From Oscillibacter valericigenes (lineage in GTDB: Bacteria; Bacillota; Clostridia; Oscillospirales; Oscillospiraceae), in contig NZ_JAFBIV010000002.1 of the NCBI RefSeq assembly GCF_021531915.1, forward strand, positions 186,001-250,000: DNA of 64,000 nucleotides, given 5' to 3'. Shown in pieces: positions 26,111 through 34,174 of the stretch (position 1 is the stretch's first letter; each line of letters starts with the position of its first letter). The translations under genes and the position numbers were made by a program. Below the pieces are notes generated by a model that made no database searches, was not told where the DNA came from, and was given only the letters and a program-made list of their open reading frames with translations.

Positions 26111-26995
26111 TTATCCCTGATAGAATTCCCGGATGTAAGCCTGAACATCTTCCCGGGTCCCGGTGAAGGGGCCGGGGGTCTCCATTTTCAGAGAGACGCA
26201 GGCAGTGGCATACAGCAGGGCCTCCTCCATATCCGCGCCCAGCATCCGCATGGCCAGGTAGGAGCCGAAGGTGGTGTCGCCCCGGCCGGTGCGGCCAGAC
26301 AGGTTCCGGGCCTTGATGGGGCAGGTGCAGTACCGCTCTCCGTCATAGGCCAGGATCTCGCTGTTGTGAGAGATGACGACCTCCTTGGCGCCCCACTCAT
26401 GGAGCTGCCGGGCAGCAGCTGCCCGGTCTGTCAGACCCGTCAGGATCTCCGCCTCGGCGGCGTCCGTCTTGAGGAAATCCATGTAGGGCAGGTACTTCAG
26501 CTTCTTCTCCCAGTCGTGGAAGCACAGGGTTCCGTTCTCATTGTGCCGCAGGAAGCCCTGAGCATCGGCGGACACCAGGCCCATCTGGTGCAGCTTCTCG
26601 ATCAGTGCGTCGGGGAAGTCGCCGTACAGCAGGCCTGCCAAGTGGTACAGGCGGCAGGGCACATCGGGGATCTCCTCCGGCAGCACAGGGTCGGACTGCG
26701 CCGGGCAGGAGGAATTGCGCCGCTCCCGGTCGGCGGTGAAATACTCATTGCGCATCAGAGTGGTCTTTTCGGAAGGCAGCAGCGCCGCATCAGCGGGATC
26801 GCCGCCCAGGGGCTCCAGCACATCCCGGTCTGCCGGGTTGGCCTTTACGGCGGCAAAAACCTTGGCGCCCGTGGCTCTGGCGGCAGGGGTGCAGAAGGTG
26901 ACAGCGCCGCCCACGCAGCGGTCCTCCGCGCCGGTGTAGTCGATGTTCACATCTCGGGTAGCGGGGCCAATGATCATCAGATCGTAGGAATTCAT
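26111..26995 (-). CDS. PfkB-family carbohydrate kinase
   Basis: A 294-residue ribokinase-fold enzyme. The N-terminal gate segment GGAVTF is at 29-34. The C-terminal anion hole and catalytic base stand in GRTGRGDT at 234-241 (Asp240), where most members have GAGD. It phosphorylates a sugar or sugar-like alcohol; the substrate is not identifiable. GGGAGGATATTTCC stands before the ATG. It is the last gene after the permuted mutase and four HAD proteins, which suggests handling of sugar-phosphate products. Confidence 0.9.
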   Translation of the reverse strand: MNSYDLMIIGPATRDVNIDYTGAEDRCVGGAVTFCTPAARATGAKVFAAVKANPADRDVLEPLGGDPADAALLPSEKTTLMRNEYFTADRERRNSSCPAQSDPVLPEEIPDVPCRLYHLAGLLYGDFPDALIEKLHQMGLVSADAQGFLRHNENGTLCFHDWEKKLKYLPYMDFLKTDAAEAEILTGLTDRAAAARQLHEWGAKEVVISHNSEILAYDGERYCTCPIKARNLSGRTGRGDTTFGSYLAMRMLGADMEEALLYATACVSLKMETPGPFTGTREDVQAYIREFYQG

Positions 26996-27024
26996 GGAAA
27001 TATCCTCCCTTTTTCATAACGCTC

Positions 27025-27059
27025 AAATTTCCCGCACCCTTTCCGGGTGCGGGAAATTT
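27025..27059 (-). other. Hairpin between the permuted mutase and PfkB kinase
   Basis: A perfect 15-bp stem AAATTTCCCGCACCC / GGGTGCGGGAAATTT with a 5-base loop but only AAATTT after it. It may be a partial terminator or an mRNA-stabilising element. Confidence 0.7.
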
Positions 27060-27067
27060 GCGGTTTT

Positions 27068-28636
27068 TCAGCAATACTGGGTGCCTACGCCGTCCACCAT
27101 GGCATCATAGGCCCGCTTGACCTTGTCATAGTTCTTGTCACGGTCCAGGACCACACCGCGGCCCACGCCGTCCACGATACGGCCCAGACCGATCTGATCC
27201 AGTCTGGCGTCCAGCTCAGCCAGCAGAGTGGGAGCGGAGCCCGGCTCGGTGGAGCGGCCGTCGAAGATGATGTGGAAGTAGACCTGCTCCAGTCCGGCCT
27301 CCTTGGCCATCTCGCAGACGGAGATGGGATAGTCGATGCAGCCGTGAGAGGACTTGTAGGTCAGGTAGGCCAGCAGGTGCAGGGCGGTGCCGTTCTTCTT
27401 GGCGTGCTCAATGGCCTGCAGGAAGATGGGATTCTTCTTGAAGCTGCCGTCCTTCACAGCAGCGTCCAGGCGGACGTCATCCTGCATGACGCAGCGGCCC
27501 GCGCCCAGGTTGGAGTGGCCGGCCTCGGAGTTGCCGGCCTTGCCGGCGCCCAGGCCCACGAACTCGCCGGAGGCGTGGAGCTTGCTCCAGGACTGTTCAG
27601 CCAGCAGGGAATCCCAGTAGGGGGTGTCTGCCACATGGATGGCGTCGTTCTCGTCGCCGGAGCCCAGGCCCCAGCCGTCGCAGATGATGAGCAGCATTTT
27701 GCGGTCCTTGCCCCAGTCCTTGCCAACAGCCAGGGACTTGCCGTCCATCTCGGCGGGCTGCGGAATGCCCATGACCTCCAGAACCGTGGGGGCAACATCG
27801 CCCAGGGAGCCGTCCCGCAGGGTGATGGGAGCCTTGTCGGCGGGATCGATCATGATGAAGGGCACCAGGTTGGTGGTATGGGCGCCGTCGGGTTTGCCGG
27901 CAGCGGTGTACAGCTTCTCAATGTTGCCGTGGTCGGCGGTGATGGCCACCACGTAGCCCTTTGCCAGAGCGTCGTTGACGACCTTGTCCAGGTAGCGGCT
28001 GACATGGCCGCAGGCCTCGATCTTGGCAGCGGTGTTCTGGGTGTGGCCGATGACGTCGCCGTTGGCGAAGTTGGTGACCACGAAGTCGTACTTGCCCAGA
28101 GCATCCATCACCGTATCCGCCACCTTGGGCAGAGACAGCTCAGGCTGCTGGTCAAAATCGATCCCCTTGGGAGAGGGGATGCAGACATCGTCCTCACCGG
28201 GGAAGGGGTTGTTTTCACCGCCGTTGAAGAAGAAGGTCACATGGGCGAACTTCTCGCTCTCGGCGCAGTGGAACTGACTCTTGCCGGCCTCGCTGAGGAT
28301 CTGGGCCAGGGGCTTCACCACCTTGGCGGGAGCGAAGGCGATGGGCAGGTCCTTGAATTTATCATGATACATGGTCATGATGACAAAGTCAAGGTCGTTC
28401 AGCTTCCGGCGCTCCACCTTGTCGAAGGGATCGTCGGTGAACATCTCGGTCAGCTCGATCTCACGCTCGCCGCGGCGGCAGCAGAACACCACGGAATCGC
28501 CGTCGCTGATCTTGCCCACGGGCTTTCCGTCCTCCACCAGGAGCATAGGTTCCAGATGGTAGTCGTCCTGACCCAGTTCGTATGCTTTCTTGACGGCTTC
28601 CGCCAGCTGGGCGCCGCCGCGTTTACTATCAGACAT
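27068..28636 (-). CDS. gpmI: Circularly permuted iPGM-family phosphoglycerate mutase
   Basis: A 522-residue alkaline-phosphatase-superfamily mutase with its halves in reversed order. Residues 1-312 match the second half of cofactor-independent phosphoglycerate mutase: RRGER (Arg54, Arg57), ESEKFAHVTFF (Lys129), NFANGDVIGHT (Asp194, His198), TADHGN (Asp235, His236), AHTTN (His253). Residues 314-522 match the normal N-terminal half: IICDGWG (Asp320), GNSEAGH (nucleophile Ser370), SSHG (His431), DGRST, VGRGVVLDRD (Arg493, Arg499). All metal ligands and the serine are kept; the Asp of the usual DGRDT is Ser462. AGGAGG precedes the ATG. An internal AAGGA seven bases before ATG 27697 marks the old start. 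It lies in the HAD operon, so the substrate may differ from phosphoglycerate. Confidence 0.93.
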   Translation of the reverse strand: MSDSKRGGAQLAEAVKKAYELGQDDYHLEPMLLVEDGKPVGKISDGDSVVFCCRRGEREIELTEMFTDDPFDKVERRKLNDLDFVIMTMYHDKFKDLPIAFAPAKVVKPLAQILSEAGKSQFHCAESEKFAHVTFFFNGGENNPFPGEDDVCIPSPKGIDFDQQPELSLPKVADTVMDALGKYDFVVTNFANGDVIGHTQNTAAKIEACGHVSRYLDKVVNDALAKGYVVAITADHGNIEKLYTAAGKPDGAHTTNLVPFIMIDPADKAPITLRDGSLGDVAPTVLEVMGIPQPAEMDGKSLAVGKDWGKDRKMLLIICDGWGLGSGDENDAIHVADTPYWDSLLAEQSWSKLHASGEFVGLGAGKAGNSEAGHSNLGAGRCVMQDDVRLDAAVKDGSFKKNPIFLQAIEHAKKNGTALHLLAYLTYKSSHGCIDYPISVCEMAKEAGLEQVYFHIIFDGRSTEPGSAPTLLAELDARLDQIGLGRIVDGVGRGVVLDRDKNYDKVKRAYDAMVDGVGTQYC

Positions 28637-28658
28637 GAAATATACCTCCTATTACAAG

Positions 28659-29435
28659 TTACTGCCCGTCATCGGGGGCAATCAGCTTATCGACAGCCAC
28701 CTGACCGCAGGCGGGGAAGATGTCCAGCAGCTGGGGGAAGGTGTAGATCTTGCCGCTGGGCATATTCTCCTCGGTAAGCTTCAGGGGCTTGTTTTTGTTG
28801 TACTGGACAGCCACGGTCATGCCGAAGTCCACGGCCTTGGCGCCGACGATGTCGCGGTTGAGGTTGTCGCCGACGTAGCAGCAGTTCTCCGGCTGGGCAC
28901 CGACTTCCTCCATGGCATAGTAGTAAATGGCAGGACCCGGCTTGCGAACATAGGTGATGGAGGACTGCTGCACGGTCTTGAAGTAGGGCCGCAGGCCGTC
29001 GGCATCCAGCCACTCGTCCACCTCGCGCTTGCCCACCAGGTCGCTGATGATGCCCAAGGTGTAGCCACGCTTGCACAGCTCCTTGACGGTCTCGGCGCCA
29101 CCTTCCACCACGGTACGGCGGCCCTTGGTCTGGCGATACTGGTAGGTCAGCTCGGCGGCGTTCTTCAGGATGCGCTCCCGGTCCATGTCGTAGGCCAGCC
29201 AGCGGGTCCAAAGGACCTCCTCGGGAGCCTCGCACATATACTTCAGCGCCCACTCACGGTACTTGTCGTACCGCTTGTCGATCACGTCGTCAAACCACTT
29301 GTTGGGATCATCGGTCTCCACACCGCACAGCTCGGCGATCTTGGCCCGGGCTGCGGAAAGATAGGCGGGGTCCTCGTCGATGACGCGGAAGGTACCGCCC
29401 AGGTCGATGAAGATGTAACGGATATCAGTATTCAT
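28659..29435 (-). CDS. HAD-fold hydrolase, DxGxT variant (HAD-1)
   Basis: A 258-residue HAD protein with a helical cap. Motif I is FIDLGGTF: nucleophile Asp11, but Gly13 where phosphatases have the acid/base Asp. Motif II is IISD, motif III Lys in RKPGPAIY, motif IV YVGDNLNRD. Closest in the window is HAD-2 (shared YQYRQTKGRR and GYxLGIIS). GGAGGTCATTACT fixes the ATG at 29435. It is fourth of four tandem HAD genes before the permuted mutase. E. coli YihX (glucose-1-phosphatase) also has Gly at this place, so activity is possible. Confidence 0.9.
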   Translation of the reverse strand: MNTDIRYIFIDLGGTFRVIDEDPAYLSAARAKIAELCGVETDDPNKWFDDVIDKRYDKYREWALKYMCEAPEEVLWTRWLAYDMDRERILKNAAELTYQYRQTKGRRTVVEGGAETVKELCKRGYTLGIISDLVGKREVDEWLDADGLRPYFKTVQQSSITYVRKPGPAIYYYAMEEVGAQPENCCYVGDNLNRDIVGAKAVDFGMTVAVQYNKNKPLKLTEENMPSGKIYTFPQLLDIFPACGQVAVDKLIAPDDGQ

Positions 29436-29454
29436 AGTAATGACCTCCATAACG

Positions 29455-29486
29455 CGGGACGCGTCCGGGTGACCCCGGACGTCCCG
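29455..29486 (-). other. Intercistronic hairpin between HAD-2 and HAD-1
   Basis: Stem CGGGACGcGTCCGGG / CCCGGACGTCCCG (one bulge) with a TGAC loop and no T-run. Probably an mRNA-stability element. Confidence 0.6.
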
Positions 29487-29493
29487 TATCGAT

Positions 29494-30231
29494 TCAGTTC
29501 AGGGGCGGCAGCAGGTCCAGGATCTCCCGGAAATCCTTGATGATGGCATCAGGGCGGTTCTCCTCGGTGAACTCCACGGCGTGCTTCTTCTCGGGAGACT
29601 CGAAGATGATGTTGCAGCCCACGCCGGCTTTCTTGGCACCGGGAATATCCCGCTTGATGTTGTCAGCCACGGACACGCAGTCCGCCAGGTCCACGCCCAT
29701 TTCCTTGGCGCAGAGCTGATAGATCTCAAAACCGGGCTTGCGCAGATGGCACACAGAGGAGAGAATGACGGAATCGAAGTACTTGTCCAGACCGTCCTCC
29801 TCCAGCCAGTCGGGCACCTCGTTCTCACCGATGAGGTTGGAGATGATGCCCAGCTTGTAGCCGCGCTCATGGAGACCCTTGATGACCTCCACACCGCCGT
29901 CCACGACGACGCGGCGGCCCTTGGTCTGGCGGTACTGGAAGCTCAGCTCGTGGCAGACCTGCTTGATGCGCTCCTGGTCATAGTCAGGCAGCAGCCACTT
30001 GCACCACAGCTCCTCGTCACCGGATTCCTTGTATTCGCCCAGAGCCCACACACGATAGGGCTCATAGCGTTCCTCGATCACCTGGTAGAATTCCTCGTAG
30101 GGCATCTCCGTGCCGGCCAGCTCCGCCATTTTCCGGCGGGCGTGCTTCATATAGGGTTCATCCTTCAGCGCGATACGCAGCGTACCGCCCAGATCAAAAA
30201 AGACTGCCTTATAACGTTTATTCAGTTCCAT
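29494..30231 (-). CDS. HAD-fold hydrolase, DxGxT variant (HAD-2)
   Basis: A 245-residue HAD protein. Motif I is FFDLGGTL with Asp13 and Gly15 at the acid/base position, motif II IISN, motif III RKPGFEIY. Motif IV reads SVADNIKRD, with Ala replacing the usual Gly before Asp. It pairs with HAD-1 as a recent duplicate. AGGAGG stands nine bases before the ATG. It is probably cytoplasmic and acts in the same pathway as its paralogues. Confidence 0.9.
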   Translation of the reverse strand: MELNKRYKAVFFDLGGTLRIALKDEPYMKHARRKMAELAGTEMPYEEFYQVIEERYEPYRVWALGEYKESGDEELWCKWLLPDYDQERIKQVCHELSFQYRQTKGRRVVVDGGVEVIKGLHERGYKLGIISNLIGENEVPDWLEEDGLDKYFDSVILSSVCHLRKPGFEIYQLCAKEMGVDLADCVSVADNIKRDIPGAKKAGVGCNIIFESPEKKHAVEFTEENRPDAIIKDFREILDLLPPLN

Positions 30232-30251
30232 GGGATGAAGCCTCCTCTCTT

Positions 30252-30983
30252 TTAAGTGCGGGCGGGAAAAATATCCAACAATTCGCCCAGATTTTCAATC
30301 AGATAGTCACAGGCCTCCCGCTTCTCCTCCACACGGCCCTTCTTGGGATCGTGGATCAGGATCATGCAGCCGAAGCCGGCGGCCCGGGTCCCCTCTACAT
30401 CCCGGTCGATGTTGTCGCCCACATAGGCGCAGCCGGCCTCGGGGGTGCCGCAGCAGCGGCAGGCCAGATGGTAGATGGCCGGGTCCGGTTTCCGCAGACG
30501 CACCTTGGCGGAGAGGATCGTGGTGGTGAAGCAGTGGGAGATGCCCTCCTCGATCATCCAGTTGGTGATCTCCGTCTCGGTGATAGTATTTGCGATGACG
30601 CCCAGCTTGTAGCCGCGGCGGTAGAGCTCCCTGACCGTCTCCACTGTGTCGAACCGGGTCAGGCGCTTGCCGTTGGTACCATCCCGCCAAAGGGTGGTCA
30701 GTTCCTGGGCATGAGCCGCCACATACTCGGGCTCCACATCCGGCAGCATGATCTGCTGCCAGAACTCGATCTCAGGATAGTCCAGCAAATCGATCTTGGA
30801 TCTCTCCCGGTACACATCATAGCGGGCCTTCAGCTTGTCGTAAAAGGCCTGGGGATCTTCCTTGCTCCCGGCCAGCTCCGCCAGCTTCCGGCGGCCTTCC
30901 GCGATAAACGCGGGGTCCTTGTCAGTCACCCGCAGGGTGCTGCCAATGTCAAAGAAAATGGTTTGAATATTGGAAGCACTCAT
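30252..30983 (-). CDS. HAD-fold hydrolase, DxGxT variant (HAD-3)
   Basis: A 243-residue HAD protein. Motif I is FFDIGSTL (Asp12, Gly14), motif II VIANT, motif III LRKPDPAIY, motif IV YVGDNIDRD. It shares long identical stretches with HAD-4 (IANTITETEI, RLRKPDPAIY). Its ATG lies two bases after the HAD-4 stop without a clear ribosome-binding site, so the two are translationally coupled and may form a complex. Confidence 0.9.
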   Translation of the reverse strand: MSASNIQTIFFDIGSTLRVTDKDPAFIAEGRRKLAELAGSKEDPQAFYDKLKARYDVYRERSKIDLLDYPEIEFWQQIMLPDVEPEYVAAHAQELTTLWRDGTNGKRLTRFDTVETVRELYRRGYKLGVIANTITETEITNWMIEEGISHCFTTTILSAKVRLRKPDPAIYHLACRCCGTPEAGCAYVGDNIDRDVEGTRAAGFGCMILIHDPKKGRVEEKREACDYLIENLGELLDIFPART

Positions 30984-30985
30984 AA

Positions 30986-31723
30986 TTACATGCTTGCCCG
31001 GTCGGGGAACAGATCCAGCAGTTCCCGGATGGCCTTGATGCGGTAATCAGGCTTCACCGTGGGGGCCTTGCCCTCCCGGTCTGCCGTTCCGGCATCCTCA
31101 TACAGGATCATGCTGCCGTAACCGGCGTCCACGGCACCTTCCACGTCGCGGACCGGGTTGTCGCCCACGTAAGCGCAGTTCTCAGGGACAGAGCCGATGC
31201 AGCGGGAGGCCAGCAGATAGATGGCGGGATCGGGCTTCCGCAGGCGTACCTTGGAGGAGAGGATCACGGTCTGGAAGCAGTCGGCCACCTGGTCGTGGCA
31301 CATCCAGTCGGGGATCTCCGTCTCGGTAATGGTGTTGGCAATGATGCCCAGCTTGTAGCCGCGGCGCTTCAGCTCCAGCAGCGTGTCCTTCACGTCATCG
31401 TGAGGCACCCGGCGGCCATCGTGGTCACGCCACAGGCGGGTCAGACGGGCGGCATTGGGTGCGATGACCTCCGCGGGATAATCCGGCAGCAGGTACTGGA
31501 GCCACAGCTCCATTTCAGACACATCCAGCAGGACCGTCTTGGCCAGCTTGCGGTAGGCCTTCCAATTCTTGTTCAGCTTCTCAAAAAACACTTCGTGGGA
31601 CTCGGTGGCACCGACGATCTTCATCAGTTCCCGGTCTGCGGCGGCGGAGAATTCGGCGTCCTCCACCACATAGCGCAGCGTAGCTCCCACATCAAAGAAA
31701 ATAGTATCGATATTCCGGTTCAT
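30986..31723 (-). CDS. HAD-fold hydrolase, DxGxT variant (HAD-4)
   Basis: A 245-residue HAD protein, first gene of the operon HAD-4/3/2/1, permuted mutase, PfkB kinase. Motif I is FFDVGATL (Asp11, Gly13), motif II IIANT, motif III LRKPDPAIY, motif IV YVGDNPVRD. AGGAGGTATCCCC stands before the ATG. The operon promoter, a LacI-type operator and a ~260-base structured leader lie upstream. The acid/base Asp is missing as in all five paralogues. Confidence 0.9.
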   Translation of the reverse strand: MNRNIDTIFFDVGATLRYVVEDAEFSAAADRELMKIVGATESHEVFFEKLNKNWKAYRKLAKTVLLDVSEMELWLQYLLPDYPAEVIAPNAARLTRLWRDHDGRRVPHDDVKDTLLELKRRGYKLGIIANTITETEIPDWMCHDQVADCFQTVILSSKVRLRKPDPAIYLLASRCIGSVPENCAYVGDNPVRDVEGAVDAGYGSMILYEDAGTADREGKAPTVKPDYRIKAIRELLDLFPDRASM

Positions 31724-31986
31724 GGGGATACCTCCTTGTTTTTTTGAATCAGATCACGTTCTTGCGGTTACTCGCTTTGTACATGCTTTTTTCTGTTTTG
31801 GCCGGAGCCTCAGGCCAACCTATGGGAGGCGCTCCGCCAGGTCTGCGCGTTTCTTTCGGGCTGCCGGAATCCGGCGAACACACTTCTGCCGGATCGCCGC
31901 CAGGGGTATCCCTCTCCCTGGAAACGGTTCGTGTGTTCTTCGCCGGTCCGGTCTCCCGTCTTTGCTCAAACGTTTCCGCTTTCTAC
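31724..31986 (-). other. Long structured leader of the HAD operon
   Basis: About 260 bases between the inferred transcription start and HAD-4. CCGGCGAAgAACACAC can pair with GTGTGTTCGCCGG around an inner CCAGGG/CCCTGG stem; a further TTGGCC/GGCCAA stem follows. No T-box motif, no known riboswitch recognised, no terminator T-run seen. Confidence 0.45.
31964..31979. promoter_or_regulatory. LacI-type operator O1 (HAD operon)
   Basis: GCTCAAACGTTTCCGC, 14 of 16 positions fitting the palindrome GCGCAAACGTTTGCGC, about 8-23 bases after the inferred start of HAD operon transcription. Confidence 0.65.
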
Positions 31987-31993
31987 AATTTGA

Positions 31994-32022
31994 ATTTTAC
32001 TGTATTTTTTGTATGGTGTCAA
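31994..32022 (-). promoter_or_regulatory. Promoter of the HAD operon
   Basis: Minus-strand TTGACA, 17-base spacer, TAAAAT. Confidence 0.85.
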
Positions 32023-32247
32023 CACAAATTTTGAATTTTTCACTGTTAAATAATCTAAATTTTCTTTGTTTCTATTATTTTTCGGAATTTATTCGGATAT
32101 TTCCGGAAATTTTCCGTTTGAGCCAAGAGGCATTTTCGATACCCCTCAAGTGGGGTCCTCCCCCCAAAAAACAGCACCGTCTCTTCTGCCAAAAAGGCTA
32201 TGATCCCCGCAGCTTTTACATATTGAAAACTTTTTTGGGATTTCCTC

Positions 32248-32276
32248 TTGATTTCTTTGCGAGAAAAAATTACAAT
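32248..32276 (+). promoter_or_regulatory. Promoter of the LacI-family regulator
   Basis: TTGATT, 17-base spacer, TACAAT. The surrounding 32030-32240 is AT-rich, with no gene. No AAACGTTT palindrome is next to this promoter, so strong autoregulation is not indicated. Confidence 0.75.
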
Positions 32277-32323
32277 ATGGTTACGAAAATCGCATCGTAA
32301 ATTTTCGACGCGGAGGCATACTT

Positions 32324-33337
32324 ATGAAAAACGTCACGATCAAAGATGTAGCGAAAGCCGCCGGTGTCTCCTACTCTACCGTTTCCCGTGCTCTCTCCGG
32401 CAGTCCGGAGATCAGTGCAGACACCCGGGAACGTATTCTCCAAGTCTGCAAGGATATGAACTACACCGCCAACACCGTGGCACGGGCCATGGTCATGAAG
32501 AGCACCAAACTGCTGGGCCTGATTCTAACCGGGGTCAACAACCCATTCATGTCAGAGCTGGCATACCATATCGACCGTCAGGCCAGAGCCCGTGGCTACA
32601 ACATCATTCTGTGCAATTCTTCCCGGGATGCCGAGCAGGAGCGGGAGCAGTTCGAGCTGATGATCGGCCGTCAGGTGGACGGCATCATCCTGTGTCCCTC
32701 CGGCCCCGAGAGCTACGAGTCCCTGCGTCCTTACCTGTCCCGCCTGCCCACCGTATTCGTGGGTGAAAACCTGCGGGAAGTCCCTGAGAGCTATGTCTCC
32801 GTGGACAATGCCCGGGGCGCCTACATCGGCGTGGAATACCTCTATAACCTGGGCCATCGGGATATTCTCTATTTCGGCCGCCGCCGGGGCAGTACCACCC
32901 ACCAGCTCCGGGCCGACGGCTACGCCGCCGCCTGCCGGGATCTGGGCCTCACGCCCCAATACTGCAACAATACCTTCTCTTTCACGTCCATCAAATACGG
33001 CTACCAGTTGGCCAAGCAGCTTTTCGCCCAAGAGCGGCACTACTCCGCCATCTTCGCCGCTACCGACACCAATGCCCTGGGTATCATGCAGGCCGCCGAA
33101 GAGAACGGCATTCGCATCCCGGAGGATATCTCCCTGCTGGGCTTCGATAATATCCGGGACAGCGGCCTGCCCCGCATCAACCTGACCACCATCGAACAGC
33201 AGAAGAAAATGCTGGCCTCTGTGGCGGTGGACAGCCTGCTGGACAAGATCCAGAACGAGCTGGCCGGCTACACCCACCGTATCCTGACCCCCACCTTGAT
33301 CGAGCGTGACTCTTGTGCCCCCTATTCTGGGAAATAA
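32324..33337 (+). CDS. LacI-family transcriptional regulator
   Basis: A 337-residue regulator. The helix-turn-helix and hinge stand at residues 5-27 (IKDVAKAAGVSYSTVSRALS), followed by a periplasmic-binding-protein-like effector domain (GLILTGVNNPF, SLLGFDNIRDS). It would bind a sugar or sugar-phosphate and control the flanking operons. GCGGAGGCATACTT stands before the ATG. The gene separates the two minus-strand operons of the locus. Four palindromes centred on AAACGTTT-like cores at those operons and at the PHP gene are the likely targets; the link is inference. Confidence 0.95.
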   Translation: MKNVTIKDVAKAAGVSYSTVSRALSGSPEISADTRERILQVCKDMNYTANTVARAMVMKSTKLLGLILTGVNNPFMSELAYHIDRQARARGYNIILCNSSRDAEQEREQFELMIGRQVDGIILCPSGPESYESLRPYLSRLPTVFVGENLREVPESYVSVDNARGAYIGVEYLYNLGHRDILYFGRRRGSTTHQLRADGYAAACRDLGLTPQYCNNTFSFTSIKYGYQLAKQLFAQERHYSAIFAATDTNALGIMQAAEENGIRIPEDISLLGFDNIRDSGLPRINLTTIEQQKKMLASVAVDSLLDKIQNELAGYTHRILTPTLIERDSCAPYSGK

Positions 33338-33355
33338 ACACCTGATAAAGCAGTA

Positions 33356-33394
33356 CCGCCCCGCCGTTTTTCCAAACGGCGGGGCGGTTGTTTT
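33356..33394 (+). terminator. Terminator of the LacI-family gene
   Basis: Stem CCGCCCCGCCGTTT / AAACGGCGGGGCGG, TTCC loop, then TTGTTTT. Confidence 0.9.
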
Positions 33395-33410
33395 ACCGCT
33401 GTATGAGAGT

Positions 33411-34172
33411 TCAGGCGGTCTCTGCTTCCCGCAGCTGCTGCACGATGGGATAGACCTCATAGATATCCTCCACCATGTAGTCCGGCTCAAACTCCCGCCG
33501 GATACCGCTGTCCTTTTCGCCCGTCAGCTTGGAGCAGATCTGGATGGCCTTGGCAAAACCGGCCCGCTTGGAACCGATCACGTCCCGGGAAACCGTGTCT
33601 CCCACATAAACGCACTCCTCCGGCTCGGACTGCACCTGCCGCAGGGCCACCGTGAAGATGTCGGTGCAGGGCTTCCGGAAGCCGGTGACAGAGGAGAGTG
33701 TCACGTCCTGGAAGTAGTCCCGGATGCCGTATTCCTTCAGAATGTCAAACACCTGATAGAGCGCTGCCGTGTTGCTGATGATACCCAGCTTGATGCCCAT
33801 CTCCTTCAGGCCTTCCAGCATGGGCACCACCCGGGGACGGAGGCGGCGGTGATAGTGGGTCACTTCCCACATGTGGGCGATCTCCTCACAGTGGGGTGCC
33901 AGCGTCTCTCTGGGGAAGCCGAAATCCGTCAGCACATAGTCGCACCAAATCTCCACAGGCTTCAGCTCCACATCACAGGAGTCCCGATAGGCCCCGTAGC
34001 GCTTCCAGCCTGCATCCACCCGGCGCTTCAACTCCTCCAGATCCACCTGGGGGTCCAGACCGCAGCTCTTCAGGATCTCCGCCAGCTTTTCAACAGCCTC
34101 CCGCTCGGAGGCCTCATCCACGAAGATATCCTCCAGAGTGCCTCCCATGTCAAATAAAACAGTCGTAATCAT
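33411..34172 (-). CDS. HAD-fold hydrolase, DxGxT variant (HAD-5)
   Basis: A 253-residue HAD protein, more divergent than HAD-1 to HAD-4. Motif I is LFDMGGTL (Asp8, Gly10), motif II IISNT, motif III Lys in FRKPCTDIF, motif IV YVGDTVSRD. AGGAGG stands six bases before the ATG, which lies two bases from the upstream metallo-beta-lactamase-fold gene. It ends the importer operon, tying the importer to this HAD family. Confidence 0.9.
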   Translation of the reverse strand: MITTVLFDMGGTLEDIFVDEASEREAVEKLAEILKSCGLDPQVDLEELKRRVDAGWKRYGAYRDSCDVELKPVEIWCDYVLTDFGFPRETLAPHCEEIAHMWEVTHYHRRLRPRVVPMLEGLKEMGIKLGIISNTAALYQVFDILKEYGIRDYFQDVTLSSVTGFRKPCTDIFTVALRQVQSEPEECVYVGDTVSRDVIGSKRAGFAKAIQICSKLTGEKDSGIRREFEPDYMVEDIYEVYPIVQQLREAETA

Positions 34173-34174
34173 TG

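Noticed and set aside
27068-28636. Reading the permuted mutase as two genes or a frameshifted pair
   Set aside because: The frame is continuous, has a strong ribosome-binding site at its start, and both halves are intact and in frame.
31918-31931. GGAAACGGTTCG as another LacI operator
   Set aside because: The centre is shifted and the outer bases do not match the four better sites.
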